A DNA stretch of 48,300 nucleotides from Bacteroidaceae bacterium (GCA_017448965.1 JAFSKK010000019.1:1-48300); one strand, 5' to 3'. Numbered from the stretch's first letter, positions 16,535-24,038 are shown. Program-made: numbers and translations. Notes: generated by a model not told the origin, from the sequence alone.

Positions 16535-17781
16535 ATTAATAATTTATTTATTCTATTCTCTATTTCTGATAATTCATTATACGTTAACCCATCTTTTGAT
16601 AATTTTGAATATAACTCATTTGCCAATGCAACTTTTTCTGCATTATAAGGTTTCATGTAGTTTTTGGGATTGGCCTTTTCTCGCAGTTCTTTTATCTTTT
16701 CAATATCAACCAGACATATTCCCAAATCTTTTACGGCTGTTTGTTGTAATTCATTTAAGGCATCCATATCATCAGCAGAAATTTCTAATAACCTTTGATA
16801 TATTGTATTTGCTTTATCTACCTTATCTTTATCGTAGTCTTTTAAAAAATTGGACGGGTTACACGAGCGTTTTAGTTTATCGTACAAGGATTCTTCCCTT
16901 ATTCTTTTCTGCTTGACATCAATAATCCAAAGAGGTATAATCACACAGAGAAAAAGAATTGTAAGCCCTATAGCCCAACCTACCCACAGGTTATTCTTTT
17001 CTTTCTCATCAGGATTCCATTTTCGTTTTGTTATTGTCCACGTTGTAGGCTGGGTGGAAGCGATAAATACTTTATAATAGCCATTGTACATAAATCCTCT
17101 TTGATAAGGATATGGTTCTGAATTGTTAGGAAAGTCTTTGGGATATTGTTCAAAAAGAGGTGCGCCCATTTCCATAAATCTAAGACCTTTATCCTTTGCC
17201 ATATAATAATATTCATTTTCAGCAGCATATATTTCAGACCAAGCATTATCAACACATCCTTTTTCAAAAGTTTCATAAAAATCAGACTTTTCATTTGAGG
17301 TATAAAATTGATATGCCTCATTTACTGCTTCTTCGACACTTGGCATATATGTATAACCAAGATTGTATTCTTGCTTAATAAATCCTACCGCATATGGAAA
17401 AATCCAAGATTGGTACACACCTTCATAATCATATTTCAACACACACAAGTTCCACCCATCTTCATAATCATACGGACCAGACCAATCAGAACCTTTATAA
17501 AATATCCTATACATCTTTGTGAGATTTCCATAATTACTTGTCCAATCTTTTGATTTCATTTTATCAGGAATAGCGATATTCTCGTATCCTACCTTGTACC
17601 CACTATAAGCGACATCTACTAATTGACTTCTATCTCCAAATATAGCATATATCTTTTCATGTATTTCATTACACAATCTTTTATCCTTTGCTTCAATGTA
17701 TTTATCTACGCAAATAAACATAGAAATCATTGCAACTATATAAGTTACAAAAAAACATAACATTATAGTATCCCTTTTCAT
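16531..17781 (-). CDS. Membrane protein with duplicated C-terminal domain
   Basis: A protein of about 416 residues with two membrane helices (about 8-26 and 267-290) bounding an extracytoplasmic domain rich in Tyr and Trp. The cytoplasmic tail holds two copies of a helical unit: LKRSCNPSNFLKDYDKDKV (about 305-323) and LREKANPKNYMKPYNAEKV (about 368-386), each followed by A-N-x-x-Y-x-x-L. NP-x-N-[FY]-[ML]-K-x-Y units occur in other Bacteroidetes proteins. Function is unknown. It heads the three-gene unit; two adjacent Met codons (17787 and 17781) are equivalent. Confidence 0.75.
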   Translation of the reverse strand: MKRDTIMLCFFVTYIVAMISMFICVDKYIEAKDKRLCNEIHEKIYAIFGDRSQLVDVAYSGYKVGYENIAIPDKMKSKDWTSNYGNLTKMYRIFYKGSDWSGPYDYEDGWNLCVLKYDYEGVYQSWIFPYAVGFIKQEYNLGYTYMPSVEEAVNEAYQFYTSNEKSDFYETFEKGCVDNAWSEIYAAENEYYYMAKDKGLRFMEMGAPLFEQYPKDFPNNSEPYPYQRGFMYNGYYKVFIASTQPTTWTITKRKWNPDEKEKNNLWVGWAIGLTILFLCVIIPLWIIDVKQKRIREESLYDKLKRSCNPSNFLKDYDKDKVDKANTIYQRLLEISADDMDALNELQQTAVKDLGICLVDIEKIKELREKANPKNYMKPYNAEKVALANELYSKLSKDGLTYNELSEIENRINKLLI

Positions 17782-17798
17782 AATCACAATTTAGTTAA

Positions 17799-17942
17799 TC
17801 ATACACAAAAAGAAAACGTGGACAATTTACTTCGTCTACGTCTTCTGAGGTATCGCCAAACACCTATATTGCTTAAACGGGTAAAAGCCCACGCCCTGCG
17901 GCGTGAACTATCTACTTCTGTTCTTGCAATATCTTTTGACAT
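17799..17942 (-). CDS. Possible Arg-rich 47-residue ORF
   Basis: A short ORF in the leader of the membrane-protein operon starts MSKDIARTEVDSSRRRAWAF and contains YLRRRRRSK. It ends 11 nt before the start of the next gene and lies downstream of a TACTTTTG box at 18071-18078. Its span coincides with a long inverted repeat (17840-17964), so it may instead be structured leader RNA read by chance. No homologue is recognised. Confidence 0.25.
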   Translation of the reverse strand: MSKDIARTEVDSSRRRAWAFTRLSNIGVWRYLRRRRRSKLSTFSFCV

Positions 17943-17964
17943 TTTTGGCGATTTATCAGAAGAC
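17840..17964. repeat. Imperfect inverted repeat with inner hairpin
   Basis: Left arm segments GTCTTCTGA, ATCGCCAAA and TATTGC (17840-17872) return in inverted order in the right arm (17926-17964). At the centre, CACGCC (17890-17895) pairs with GGCGTG (17900-17905). The gap 17788-18359 holds this element, two outward-facing promoter boxes and otherwise AT-rich sequence. Confidence 0.7.
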
Positions 17965-18070
17965 AAGAATCAAAAAGTGGATGTTCATCCTATATGTCCT
18001 TTTTCATTTATAATCTTTCCTTATACCATAGGCATACGAATTTAAGTGATCAATATGAGTTGTTCGTTTG

Positions 18071-18078
18071 CAAAAGTA
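18071..18078 (-). promoter_or_regulatory. -7 box for 17781-15591 operon
   Basis: Minus strand TACTTTTG. It would give a leader of about 290 nt containing the inverted repeat. Confidence 0.5.
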
Positions 18079-18257
18079 GTAATTATTTTCAATACACGCA
18101 TCATCTTTCCCCATTTTTTTTTGCATCCCCCTGAATTTGCCTGATTTCCCCTATATGACACCCCCGTTTTCGTTTGTGGAATATTGAGGCATTGTCACAA
18201 AAAACAAAAACAGGACACCCCATAGGCGAAAGTTGTTTTATATAAATTCGTTAAAAA

Positions 18258-18289
18258 TTTGGTCGGTTACCATTTTTACACTACCTTTG
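18258..18289 (+). promoter_or_regulatory. Promoter of lemA
   Basis: TTTG (18258-18261), 20-nt spacer, TACCTTTG (18282-18289). The lemA start follows 70 nt later. Confidence 0.8.
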
Positions 18290-18359
18290 CGACCAAATAT
18301 GATGAATCGTAAAGAACATCATTACTAATAACTATATACTACTAAACTATCAAACAACT

Positions 18360-18923
18360 ATGGTTACAACTATTATCATCATTGCGGTTGTTATCGTGAT
18401 TATCATTGCCATCATCGGCATGTACAACAACCTTGTGAAACTGCGCAACAACCGCGAGAATGCTTTTGCTGACATCGACGTGCAGCTGAAGCAGCGCTAT
18501 GACCTCGTACCTCAATTGGTGGCTACCGTGAAGGGGTATGCCGAGCATGAGAAGGGACTTCTGGAGAGCATTACCGCTGCCCGTTCTGCAGCCATGAGCG
18601 CTACCAGCATCGATGAGAAAATCAAGGCTGACCAGCAACTCACTTCTGCACTCGCAGGACTGAAGGTGCAAGTGGAGGCATATCCAGACCTGAAGGCCAA
18701 CCAGAACTTCATGCAGTTGCAGGGCGAACTTTCCGACATCGAGAACAAGCTCGCTGCCGTGCGTCGCTACTTCAACTCTGCCACACGCGAACTCAACAAC
18801 GCTGTGCAGACCTTCCCCAACAACCTCCTGGCTGGCATGTTCGGTTTCCACAAAGAGGCCATGTACGAAATCGAGGCATCACAGCGTGCTGCTGTAGAAA
18901 AAGCACCAGAAATCAAGTTCTAA
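18360..18923 (+). CDS. lemA: LemA family protein
   Basis: A 187-residue LemA protein: one N-terminal membrane helix (residues 2-20, Ile/Val-rich), then a helical bundle with the family stretch LVKLRNNRENAFADIDVQLK and QRYDLVPQLVATVKGYAEHE, and FNSATRELNNAVQTFPNNL near the end. LemA is commonly encoded next to an M48 HtpX-like protease, as here. The usual tight junction is broken by the DUF559 element: a palindromic repeat begins at the stop codon. Function of the family is not settled; an envelope-related role is likely. Confidence 0.94.
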   Translation: MVTTIIIIAVVIVIIIAIIGMYNNLVKLRNNRENAFADIDVQLKQRYDLVPQLVATVKGYAEHEKGLLESITAARSAAMSATSIDEKIKADQQLTSALAGLKVQVEAYPDLKANQNFMQLQGELSDIENKLAAVRRYFNSATRELNNAVQTFPNNLLAGMFGFHKEAMYEIEASQRAAVEKAPEIKF

Positions 18924-18958
18924 AAGCCCCCCAGCCCCCAAAGGGGGAGGGCTAACGC
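18922..18958 (-). repeat. GC-rich palindromic repeat, copy 1 (inverted)
   Basis: The sequence CCCCCCAGCCCCCAAAGG and its continuation is the reverse complement of the repeat found at 19019, 19440 and 30851. It starts in the lemA stop codon. Confidence 0.9.
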
Positions 18959-18982
18959 GATGTACGCAAACATCTTGAATAT

Positions 18983-19435
18983 ATGTCCGATTCTAAAGAG
19001 CAACTAATAACTGACACTGCGTCAGCCCTCCCCCTTCGGGGGTCGGGGGGCACAAGATATGGTTATGAAACTGCTCATGGGGAAAATTATACCATACTTA
19101 AGCAGTTTGCAGTTCACCATAGAAGATATCCGACAGAGGCCGAAAGCGCATTATGGTCTTGCATTCAGCATCACGGTCTGAGTCGTCACTTCAGACGACA
19201 ACATATCATCGGAGATTATATTGTGGACTTTGTATGTCTTCAAGAGAAACTCATCATTGAGATTGATGGAGAATACCATTCCCAAGAAGAGCAAATAATT
19301 TTTGACCAAGCACGAACGGAGTGGCTAAACGAGCAAGGATTCAAGGTAATTCGTTTCAAAAATGAGGAAGTGCTTTTCGACACAGATCAAGTTTTGAACA
19401 AGATAAAAAAAGAATTCATCAAACAGAATGACTAA
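18983..19435 (+). CDS. DUF559 endonuclease-like protein
   Basis: A 150-residue protein with a DUF559 domain, a Vsr/restriction-endonuclease-like PD-(D/E)xK fold. Visible motifs are YPTEAESALW (49-58), FRRQHIIGDYIVDFVC, IEIDGEYH (predicted metal-binding Asp/Glu) and WLNEQGFKVIRFKNEEVLF. Residues 13-23 (ASALPLRGSGG) are encoded by copy 2 of the palindromic repeat, and copy 3 starts 4 nt after the stop. DUF559 genes often occur as single-gene insertions beside repeats; nuclease activity is predicted, not shown. It separates lemA from its protease partner, so it is probably a late arrival. Confidence 0.88.
   Translation: MSDSKEQLITDTASALPLRGSGGTRYGYETAHGENYTILKQFAVHHRRYPTEAESALWSCIQHHGLSRHFRRQHIIGDYIVDFVCLQEKLIIEIDGEYHSQEEQIIFDQARTEWLNEQGFKVIRFKNEEVLFDTDQVLNKIKKEFIKQND
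19019..19050 (+). repeat. GC-rich palindromic repeat, copy 2
   Basis: GCGTCAGCCCTCCCCCTTCG and the following GGGGTCGGGGGG form an internal hairpin. The 32 nt are identical to copy 3 at 19440-19471 and are translated as the N-terminus of the DUF559 protein. Confidence 0.95.
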
Positions 19436-20471
19436 CACAGCGTCAGCCCTCCCCCTTCGGGGGTCGGGGGGCTATGTCGGCATCCACACTCAAATTGCAA
19501 GGAACAACTGGAACAGCATCATGCTGCTCCTGATGTTCCCTTGCATCATTCTGGGCATGTTGTGGGTGTTCTGCTGCATCTTCGGCATACAAAGCACCTA
19601 CGACGAATACTATCAGGAGCACTACTATCTTGACACCAACATTGTTAATGAGGTGTGGCTCAGTTGGGCACCGTGGGCAGTCGTCATCGTGGGCATCTGG
19701 CTTCTGATTGCTTATCTGTTCAATGCCCAGATGATTCAGCATGCCACAGGTGCAAAGCCGTTGGAGAGAAAGGAGAACACGCGTGTTTATAACCTGGTGG
19801 AGAATCTCTGCATGAGTTGTGGTATGCCCATGCCAAAGGTGAACATCATCGAAGACCCGCAACTTAATGCCTTCGCATCGGGTATCAACAAAAAATCCTA
19901 CACGGTGACGCTGACACGCGGCATCATTGAATATCTGGACGATGCCGAATTGGAAGGTGTGATTGCCCACGAACTCACCCACATCCGCAATCGCGACACC
20001 AAGGTGCTCATCATCAGCATCGTCTTTGTGGGCATCCTCTCCACCCTGCTCACCTTGCTCACCCGTGGCGTGTTGCGCATCTTCCTGTGGGGCGGTTTCG
20101 GTTCCTCCCGTCGTTCCAACAGCAAGGGAGGCGGAGGTGTGGCCGTCATCGTGGTCATCGTAGCAGCCATCGTCTGTGCAGCCATCGCATATTTCCTCAC
20201 CCTACTCACCCGCTTTGCCATCTCGCGCAAACGTGAGTTCATGGCCGATGCTGGCGGTGCCGAGTTGACTCGCAACCCACGTGCCCTTGCTTCTGCTCTG
20301 CGCAAGATTTCTGCCTATCCCGGGCTTGGTCACATCGACCGCGAGGACATTGCACAACTCTACATCATCCATCCGAAGAAACTCAAACAAAGTTTCTTCG
20401 ACAACCTCCAATCTCTCTTCAGCACCCATCCAAGCACAGAAGAGAGAATCAGGATTCTGGAACAATTCTAA
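19428..20471 (+). CDS. htpX: HtpX-like M48 zinc metalloprotease
   Basis: A membrane-bound M48 protease, probably involved in envelope protein quality control. Zinc motif HELTH (His181, Glu182, His185) and third ligand near Glu270 in SRKREFMADAGG are present, with membrane helices around 31-55, 80-100, 192-220 and 235-262 and a Gly-rich loop between the last two. The family N-terminus would be around YVGIHTQIARNNW (from residue 16). Residues 5-15 (ASALPLRGSGG) come from repeat copy 3, and the ATG overlaps the DUF559 stop by 8 nt. The original start codon seems lost, so translation may depend on coupling. The family name is firm; the symbol is by resemblance. Confidence 0.9.
   Translation: MTNTASALPLRGSGGYVGIHTQIARNNWNSIMLLLMFPCIILGMLWVFCCIFGIQSTYDEYYQEHYYLDTNIVNEVWLSWAPWAVVIVGIWLLIAYLFNAQMIQHATGAKPLERKENTRVYNLVENLCMSCGMPMPKVNIIEDPQLNAFASGINKKSYTVTLTRGIIEYLDDAELEGVIAHELTHIRNRDTKVLIISIVFVGILSTLLTLLTRGVLRIFLWGGFGSSRRSNSKGGGGVAVIVVIVAAIVCAAIAYFLTLLTRFAISRKREFMADAGGAELTRNPRALASALRKISAYPGLGHIDREDIAQLYIIHPKKLKQSFFDNLQSLFSTHPSTEERIRILEQF
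19440..19471 (+). repeat. GC-rich palindromic repeat, copy 3
   Basis: Identical over 32 nt to copy 2. Copies 2 and 3 are direct repeats bracketing most of the DUF559 gene. Read in frame as the start of the protease. Confidence 0.95.
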
Positions 20472-20488
20472 GTCAATCAACAAGACAA

Positions 20489-20526
20489 CAAGAAAGGGGA
20501 TGCATTTTTGTGCATCCCCTTTCTTG
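20489..20526. terminator. Hairpin after htpX-like gene
   Basis: A 16-bp perfect stem, CAAGAAAGGGGATGCA, with a 6-nt T-rich loop stands between convergent genes. It has no long T run, so terminator strength is uncertain. Confidence 0.7.
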
Positions 20527-20544
20527 TGATTTCTATCTTCCTCA

Positions 20545-21444
20545 TCATTTGTTCAAGTAGTTCTTGTAAATCTCCACCAACTGCTGGCGGCGTTCGGGTG
20601 TGACGGTGATGAGACGCGTGTTGGTCTCTTCACTCTTCACCACTGCCCTCTCCTTGTCGCTCCAATTGAAATTGGAAAGAATCTGTCCATGCAGGTCGTC
20701 ATATACTTGGCCATCCTCGCCCAAGAACACCAATTTCTCATCGGGCACATCCGCCATCCAACCCATAAAAGGATACTCCACGTTCCACATTCCCTTGGCA
20801 ATGAGCACATATGGCTTACCGTCAATGATTACCTCCAACAATTTGTTTTCTGCAAACTGCTTATAATCCTCCATCACCTGTTCGTAGAGCATCGCCATCA
20901 CCACATCGGTGTTTTCCGTACCTTGGAAATTTCGACGCACCAAATCCTTCCGGAGTTCGTTCAACCGGTCGGCAGCCTCCAAGTTGCGTTCCATCGTCAT
21001 CTCCAGCACCACCGCCATCGTGTTGACCAACATCGGGGCTGTGCTTTCCTCGTCGTTTGTCACACGAACATAACGATTCATTTCATCACCATAGAACATC
21101 GCACGCTCAGGGTTCTGCTGATCCAATGCTACAAACATCAACGAAATGAAAGCCTCCTGACACACCGAATCAGGCACCGTCTGATTGACATCTGCCACCA
21201 GGTGATAGATGCGCTCGTAGTACTTCCCTGCCCCAGCCTGGTCGTACAGTTCACTATTCTTATCCAACAGCATGTGCGCCGCTTCAAACTGCTTCTGCCA
21301 ATCTGTGGGGTTAGCATCAGCTTCTTTTGCCAATCGTTCATACTTCTGACGCAGGGTCTCATTCGCATTTTGCCCACTCATGTTGAGGCCAAGGGTACAC
21401 ATCACCGTCAGTGCCACCCAAAAAAGTTTCTTTGTAAACATCAT
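20545..21444 (-). CDS. Secreted helical protein, function unknown
   Basis: A 299-residue exported protein (signal peptide MFTKKLFWVALTVMCTLGLN, second of two Met codons). The first 190 residues are helical and resemble irregular TPR-like repeats (LRQKYERLAKEADANPTDWQ). The C-terminal part includes VIIDGKPYVLIAKGMWNVEY and a final helix. No catalytic residues are recognised. It is a single gene with its own -7 box at 21474-21481 (TATCTTTG on the minus strand), convergent with the protease gene. Confidence 0.75.
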   Translation of the reverse strand: MMFTKKLFWVALTVMCTLGLNMSGQNANETLRQKYERLAKEADANPTDWQKQFEAAHMLLDKNSELYDQAGAGKYYERIYHLVADVNQTVPDSVCQEAFISLMFVALDQQNPERAMFYGDEMNRYVRVTNDEESTAPMLVNTMAVVLEMTMERNLEAADRLNELRKDLVRRNFQGTENTDVVMAMLYEQVMEDYKQFAENKLLEVIIDGKPYVLIAKGMWNVEYPFMGWMADVPDEKLVFLGEDGQVYDDLHGQILSNFNWSDKERAVVKSEETNTRLITVTPERRQQLVEIYKNYLNK

Positions 21445-21473
21445 TCTAAGTTTTTTGTTTTTAATTCACGCGC

Positions 21474-21481
21474 CAAAGATA
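21474..21481 (-). promoter_or_regulatory. -7 box for secreted helical protein
   Basis: Minus strand TATCTTTG, 30 nt before the gene start. Confidence 0.6.
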
Positions 21482-21508
21482 CAGAAAAATCTTCAATACA
21501 ATTTTAAA

Positions 21509-21616
21509 ATCTAATAAAAGTCTCGAAATATCTAATAAAATTCGTTAAATCGCTCATTTGAATGTCATTTTTTTCATGTTTTATTTGACATTATCTAAAA
21601 CATTAGATTACCTTTG
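21509..21616 (+). promoter_or_regulatory. blaI promoter with predicted BlaI operator
   Basis: TTTG (21584-21587) and TACCTTTG (21609-21616) are 21 nt apart. Between them lies a perfect inverted repeat ATCTAA-AACA-TTAGAT (21593-21608). Two more ATCTAAT copies are at 21509-21515 and 21530-21536, 21 nt apart, and a TTAGAT half-site follows the box. This is where an autoregulating BlaI-type repressor would bind. Confidence 0.7.
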
Positions 21617-21645
21617 CCGCAGAAAATCGAAAACTTTAGATAAAG

Positions 21646-22032
21646 ATGAAACAGAACAACGAAGAAAGACAATTGACCAAAGCCGAAATGGAAATCATGA
21701 ATGTGCTTTGGGAGAGAGGCAAGGGAATGACCACTCACGAAATCATCGACGAGTATCCTGAACCGAAGCCTGCCTACTCCACCATTGCCACCTTTCTGAA
21801 GATTCTGACGAACAAGGGGTTCATCCAGCCACGCAAGCAGGAAGGAGGCGGCAAGACCTTCGTGTTCTCTCCCCTCATCAGCAGGGAGGCCTATACCAAC
21901 CGCGTGATGAAGGAAGTGAAGAGCACCTTCTTTGGGAACTCCTTGAAGTCCATGCTCTCTTTCTTTGCCAAACAGGAAGATGTGTCAGAAGAAGACCTCG
22001 CAGAAATCGTAGAACTCATCAAAAATAAATAA
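21646..22032 (+). CDS. BlaI/MecI-type transcriptional repressor
   Basis: A 128-residue winged-helix repressor: LTKAEMEIMNVLWERGKGMT, then the recognition region YSTIATFLKILTNKGFIQPR and a C-terminal dimerisation helix. In the BlaR1/BlaI scheme the M56 partner triggers cleavage of the repressor. The M56 gene starts 4 nt downstream. The promoter carries ATCTAA/TTAGAT repeats consistent with autoregulation. No beta-lactamase gene is in the window, so the regulon is probably unrelated to antibiotic resistance, as is usual for this pair in Bacteroidetes. Confidence 0.92.
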   Translation: MKQNNEERQLTKAEMEIMNVLWERGKGMTTHEIIDEYPEPKPAYSTIATFLKILTNKGFIQPRKQEGGGKTFVFSPLISREAYTNRVMKEVKSTFFGNSLKSMLSFFAKQEDVSEEDLAEIVELIKNK

Positions 22033-22036
22033 TGTC

Positions 22037-23806
22037 ATGTTGTACGTCCTCAAAGCAGCCATCACGTTGGCACTCCTATACAGCTGTTTTTTTCTCTTTC
22101 TGAGCAAAGAAACATTCCACAGGTTCAACCGCATCATGCTGGTGGGCATCATGATCGTGTCGCTCGTCATGCCGCTGTTCCACTTCACCACCTCCCACCC
22201 CACGGCGCTGAACGAAGAGGTGTATCTGGTACAGACCTACATAGAGGAAGACACCACGCCCATCATCGTCACAGCACAGCACACACAAAGCTTCACGTGG
22301 ATGCAAGCACTCACGTGGCTCTATCTGGCAGGAGTGGCCATCATGCTCATCCTCACATTGGTGCAAGCATTCTCCCTCATCCGTTTCATGCGTGGAGGAG
22401 TCCGCCACACCGACTCACAAGGCAACACCGTCATCCTGCACAACAGCGACGTACCCCCATTCAGCATCTTCCGCTACATCGTCATGAGTGTGAAGGACTA
22501 CGAAACAAGCCGTCCCTACATCCTCACCCACGAACAGGAGCACATCCGTCTGGGGCACACCTACGACCTCCTGCTGCTCCAATGTGTAAAAACCCTCCAG
22601 TGGTTCAACCCCTTCATCTGGTTCCTCAGCCGCGACCTCAAAGCCGTGCACGAATATGAGGCAGACCAGGCAGTCATCAACCAAGGCATCGATGCAAAAT
22701 CATATCAACAACTTCTCGTGATAAAGGTAGTCGGCGACCGTCTGCAGCCTTTCACCAACAATCTGAATCACGGCTCACTCAAAAAACGTATCGTTATGAT
22801 GTACCAGAAACCCTCCAACCGATGGCTCATGCTCAAAGCACTTTGCGCCATCCCCGTGGCGGCATTGACCATCAATACCTTCGCCACCCCCATTGAGACC
22901 GACCCCATGGAAGATATGGTGAAAACCTTAGAGACAAAGGCTGTGCCTACCTTCAACAAGTCTGAAACTCCCGCCGCTATTGTGACGGAAGAAGCCCCTG
23001 CGCCTGTTGTCACAGAGCAAACTTTGCAAGATGATGATGAACCCCTCATCGTGATTAATGGTCACGAAGTGAAAATCCCTACCGACATCAAGACTATAGA
23101 CAATGCAAGCATCGCCAAACTCCTCAACCTCAATGAGGATGACATCGAGTCCATCACCGTCCTCAAAGACGGAGCCGCCACCGCAATCTATGGCGACAAG
23201 GGAAAGAATGGCGTTATCGAAATCAAACTGAAAGAGGCGAATCAGATTTCCTTCGAAACTATCATTGACAGACTGCCTGGTGCAGAGAAGCATGAGGACG
23301 GCAGCATCACCATCAATGGGAGAACTGTGCAGAAGATAACCATAGAAGGTCAAGAAGTCTATAACGCCAACGAAGAACCCGACGAAGTCTTTGAAGTCTG
23401 CGAAGACCTCGCTAAATACCCAGGAGGTCAAGGAGCCATGATGGAATTCTTCGTCCGCAACCTTCGCTATCCCAAAGAAGCGCATAAGAATGGCATCCAG
23501 ACGCGCGTCATCCTACAGTTCATCGTAGAGAAAGACGGCTCACTCAGCAACTTCAAGGTGCTCGAAAACAAACCAACAGGAGCGAACGGCAGCACCCTTG
23601 ACGACATGATAACCGTTACAGCCGCCAAAATCAAAGATGGCATCGAAGTCGATGCCACACCAGAGGAACTACTTGCATGCAAAAAACTCCTCGAAAACGA
23701 AGCTATCCGCGTGGTGAAACTCATGCCCAAATGGGAACCCGCCAAACAAAGAGGCCATGTGGTCAGGATGAGGTACACCATTCCCGTCACCTTCCGCCTC
23801 CAATAG
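22037..23806 (+). CDS. M56 metallopeptidase-plug-TonB fusion protein
   Basis: A 589-residue BlaR1-like protein. Membrane helices lie near 5-22, 33-50, 93-116 and 262-285. The zinc motif HEQEH (165-169) sits in THEQEHIRLGH and is followed by HEYEAD. The periplasmic part holds two plug-like pieces: DDIESITVLKDGAATAIYGD (368-387), as in SusC-type receptors, and LPGAEKHEDGSITINGRTVQ (413-432), close to the plug of the barrel protein at 2106-5039. A TonB C-terminal-like domain follows (about 467-589: FFVRNLRYPKEA and TIPVTFRLQ). It pairs with the repressor 4 nt upstream. It probably senses an envelope state and inactivates BlaI. Confidence 0.88.
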   Translation: MLYVLKAAITLALLYSCFFLFLSKETFHRFNRIMLVGIMIVSLVMPLFHFTTSHPTALNEEVYLVQTYIEEDTTPIIVTAQHTQSFTWMQALTWLYLAGVAIMLILTLVQAFSLIRFMRGGVRHTDSQGNTVILHNSDVPPFSIFRYIVMSVKDYETSRPYILTHEQEHIRLGHTYDLLLLQCVKTLQWFNPFIWFLSRDLKAVHEYEADQAVINQGIDAKSYQQLLVIKVVGDRLQPFTNNLNHGSLKKRIVMMYQKPSNRWLMLKALCAIPVAALTINTFATPIETDPMEDMVKTLETKAVPTFNKSETPAAIVTEEAPAPVVTEQTLQDDDEPLIVINGHEVKIPTDIKTIDNASIAKLLNLNEDDIESITVLKDGAATAIYGDKGKNGVIEIKLKEANQISFETIIDRLPGAEKHEDGSITINGRTVQKITIEGQEVYNANEEPDEVFEVCEDLAKYPGGQGAMMEFFVRNLRYPKEAHKNGIQTRVILQFIVEKDGSLSNFKVLENKPTGANGSTLDDMITVTAAKIKDGIEVDATPEELLACKKLLENEAIRVVKLMPKWEPAKQRGHVVRMRYTIPVTFRLQ

Positions 23807-23854
23807 CATACACGTGTTAGTAATTAGTTAGATAAGTTAAACAATGTGCGCAAA

Positions 23855-23895
23855 CCCTCTTGCACTGGCAGCGATGCTCGTGCAGAGGGCTTTTT
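23855..23895 (+). terminator. Terminator after M56-TonB gene
   Basis: Stem CCCTCTTGCAC / GTGCAGAGGG with one mismatch or bulge, then CTTTTT. Confidence 0.75.
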
Positions 23896-23934
23896 CGTTC
23901 ATCGCTCCAAAGGCTCTTCCTGCACCACAGAAAC

Positions 23935-24001
23935 GGTCTGAGTCACACCGAGGGTGTCGGTGTGACTCAGACCAGTATAGGCGGTGTGACTCACACCGCC
24001 T
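23935..24001. repeat. Double palindrome with shared GTGTGA motif
   Basis: The first hairpin has a perfect 16-bp stem (GGTCTGAGTCACACCG, loop 7 nt, 23935-23973). The second has a 10-bp stem (AGGCGGTGTG, loop 3 nt, 23979-24001). Both contain GTGTGA/TCACAC. It lies downstream of the fRMsr gene. Confidence 0.9.
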
Positions 24002-24038
24002 GTGAGGTACAGTAAGGAGGATTTTAGAGGCGCTTTCT

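Noticed and set aside
17885-17920. IS200/IS605-type end hairpin or TnpB guide-RNA scaffold
   Set aside because: The CACGCC/GGCGTG hairpin next to GTGAACTATC looked similar, but no TnpA or TnpB gene or remnant is nearby, so I kept it only as an unexplained inverted repeat.
21646-23806. Beta-lactam resistance regulon
   Set aside because: BlaI-M56 pairs are common regulators in Bacteroidetes; no beta-lactamase or penicillin-binding protein gene lies in the window.
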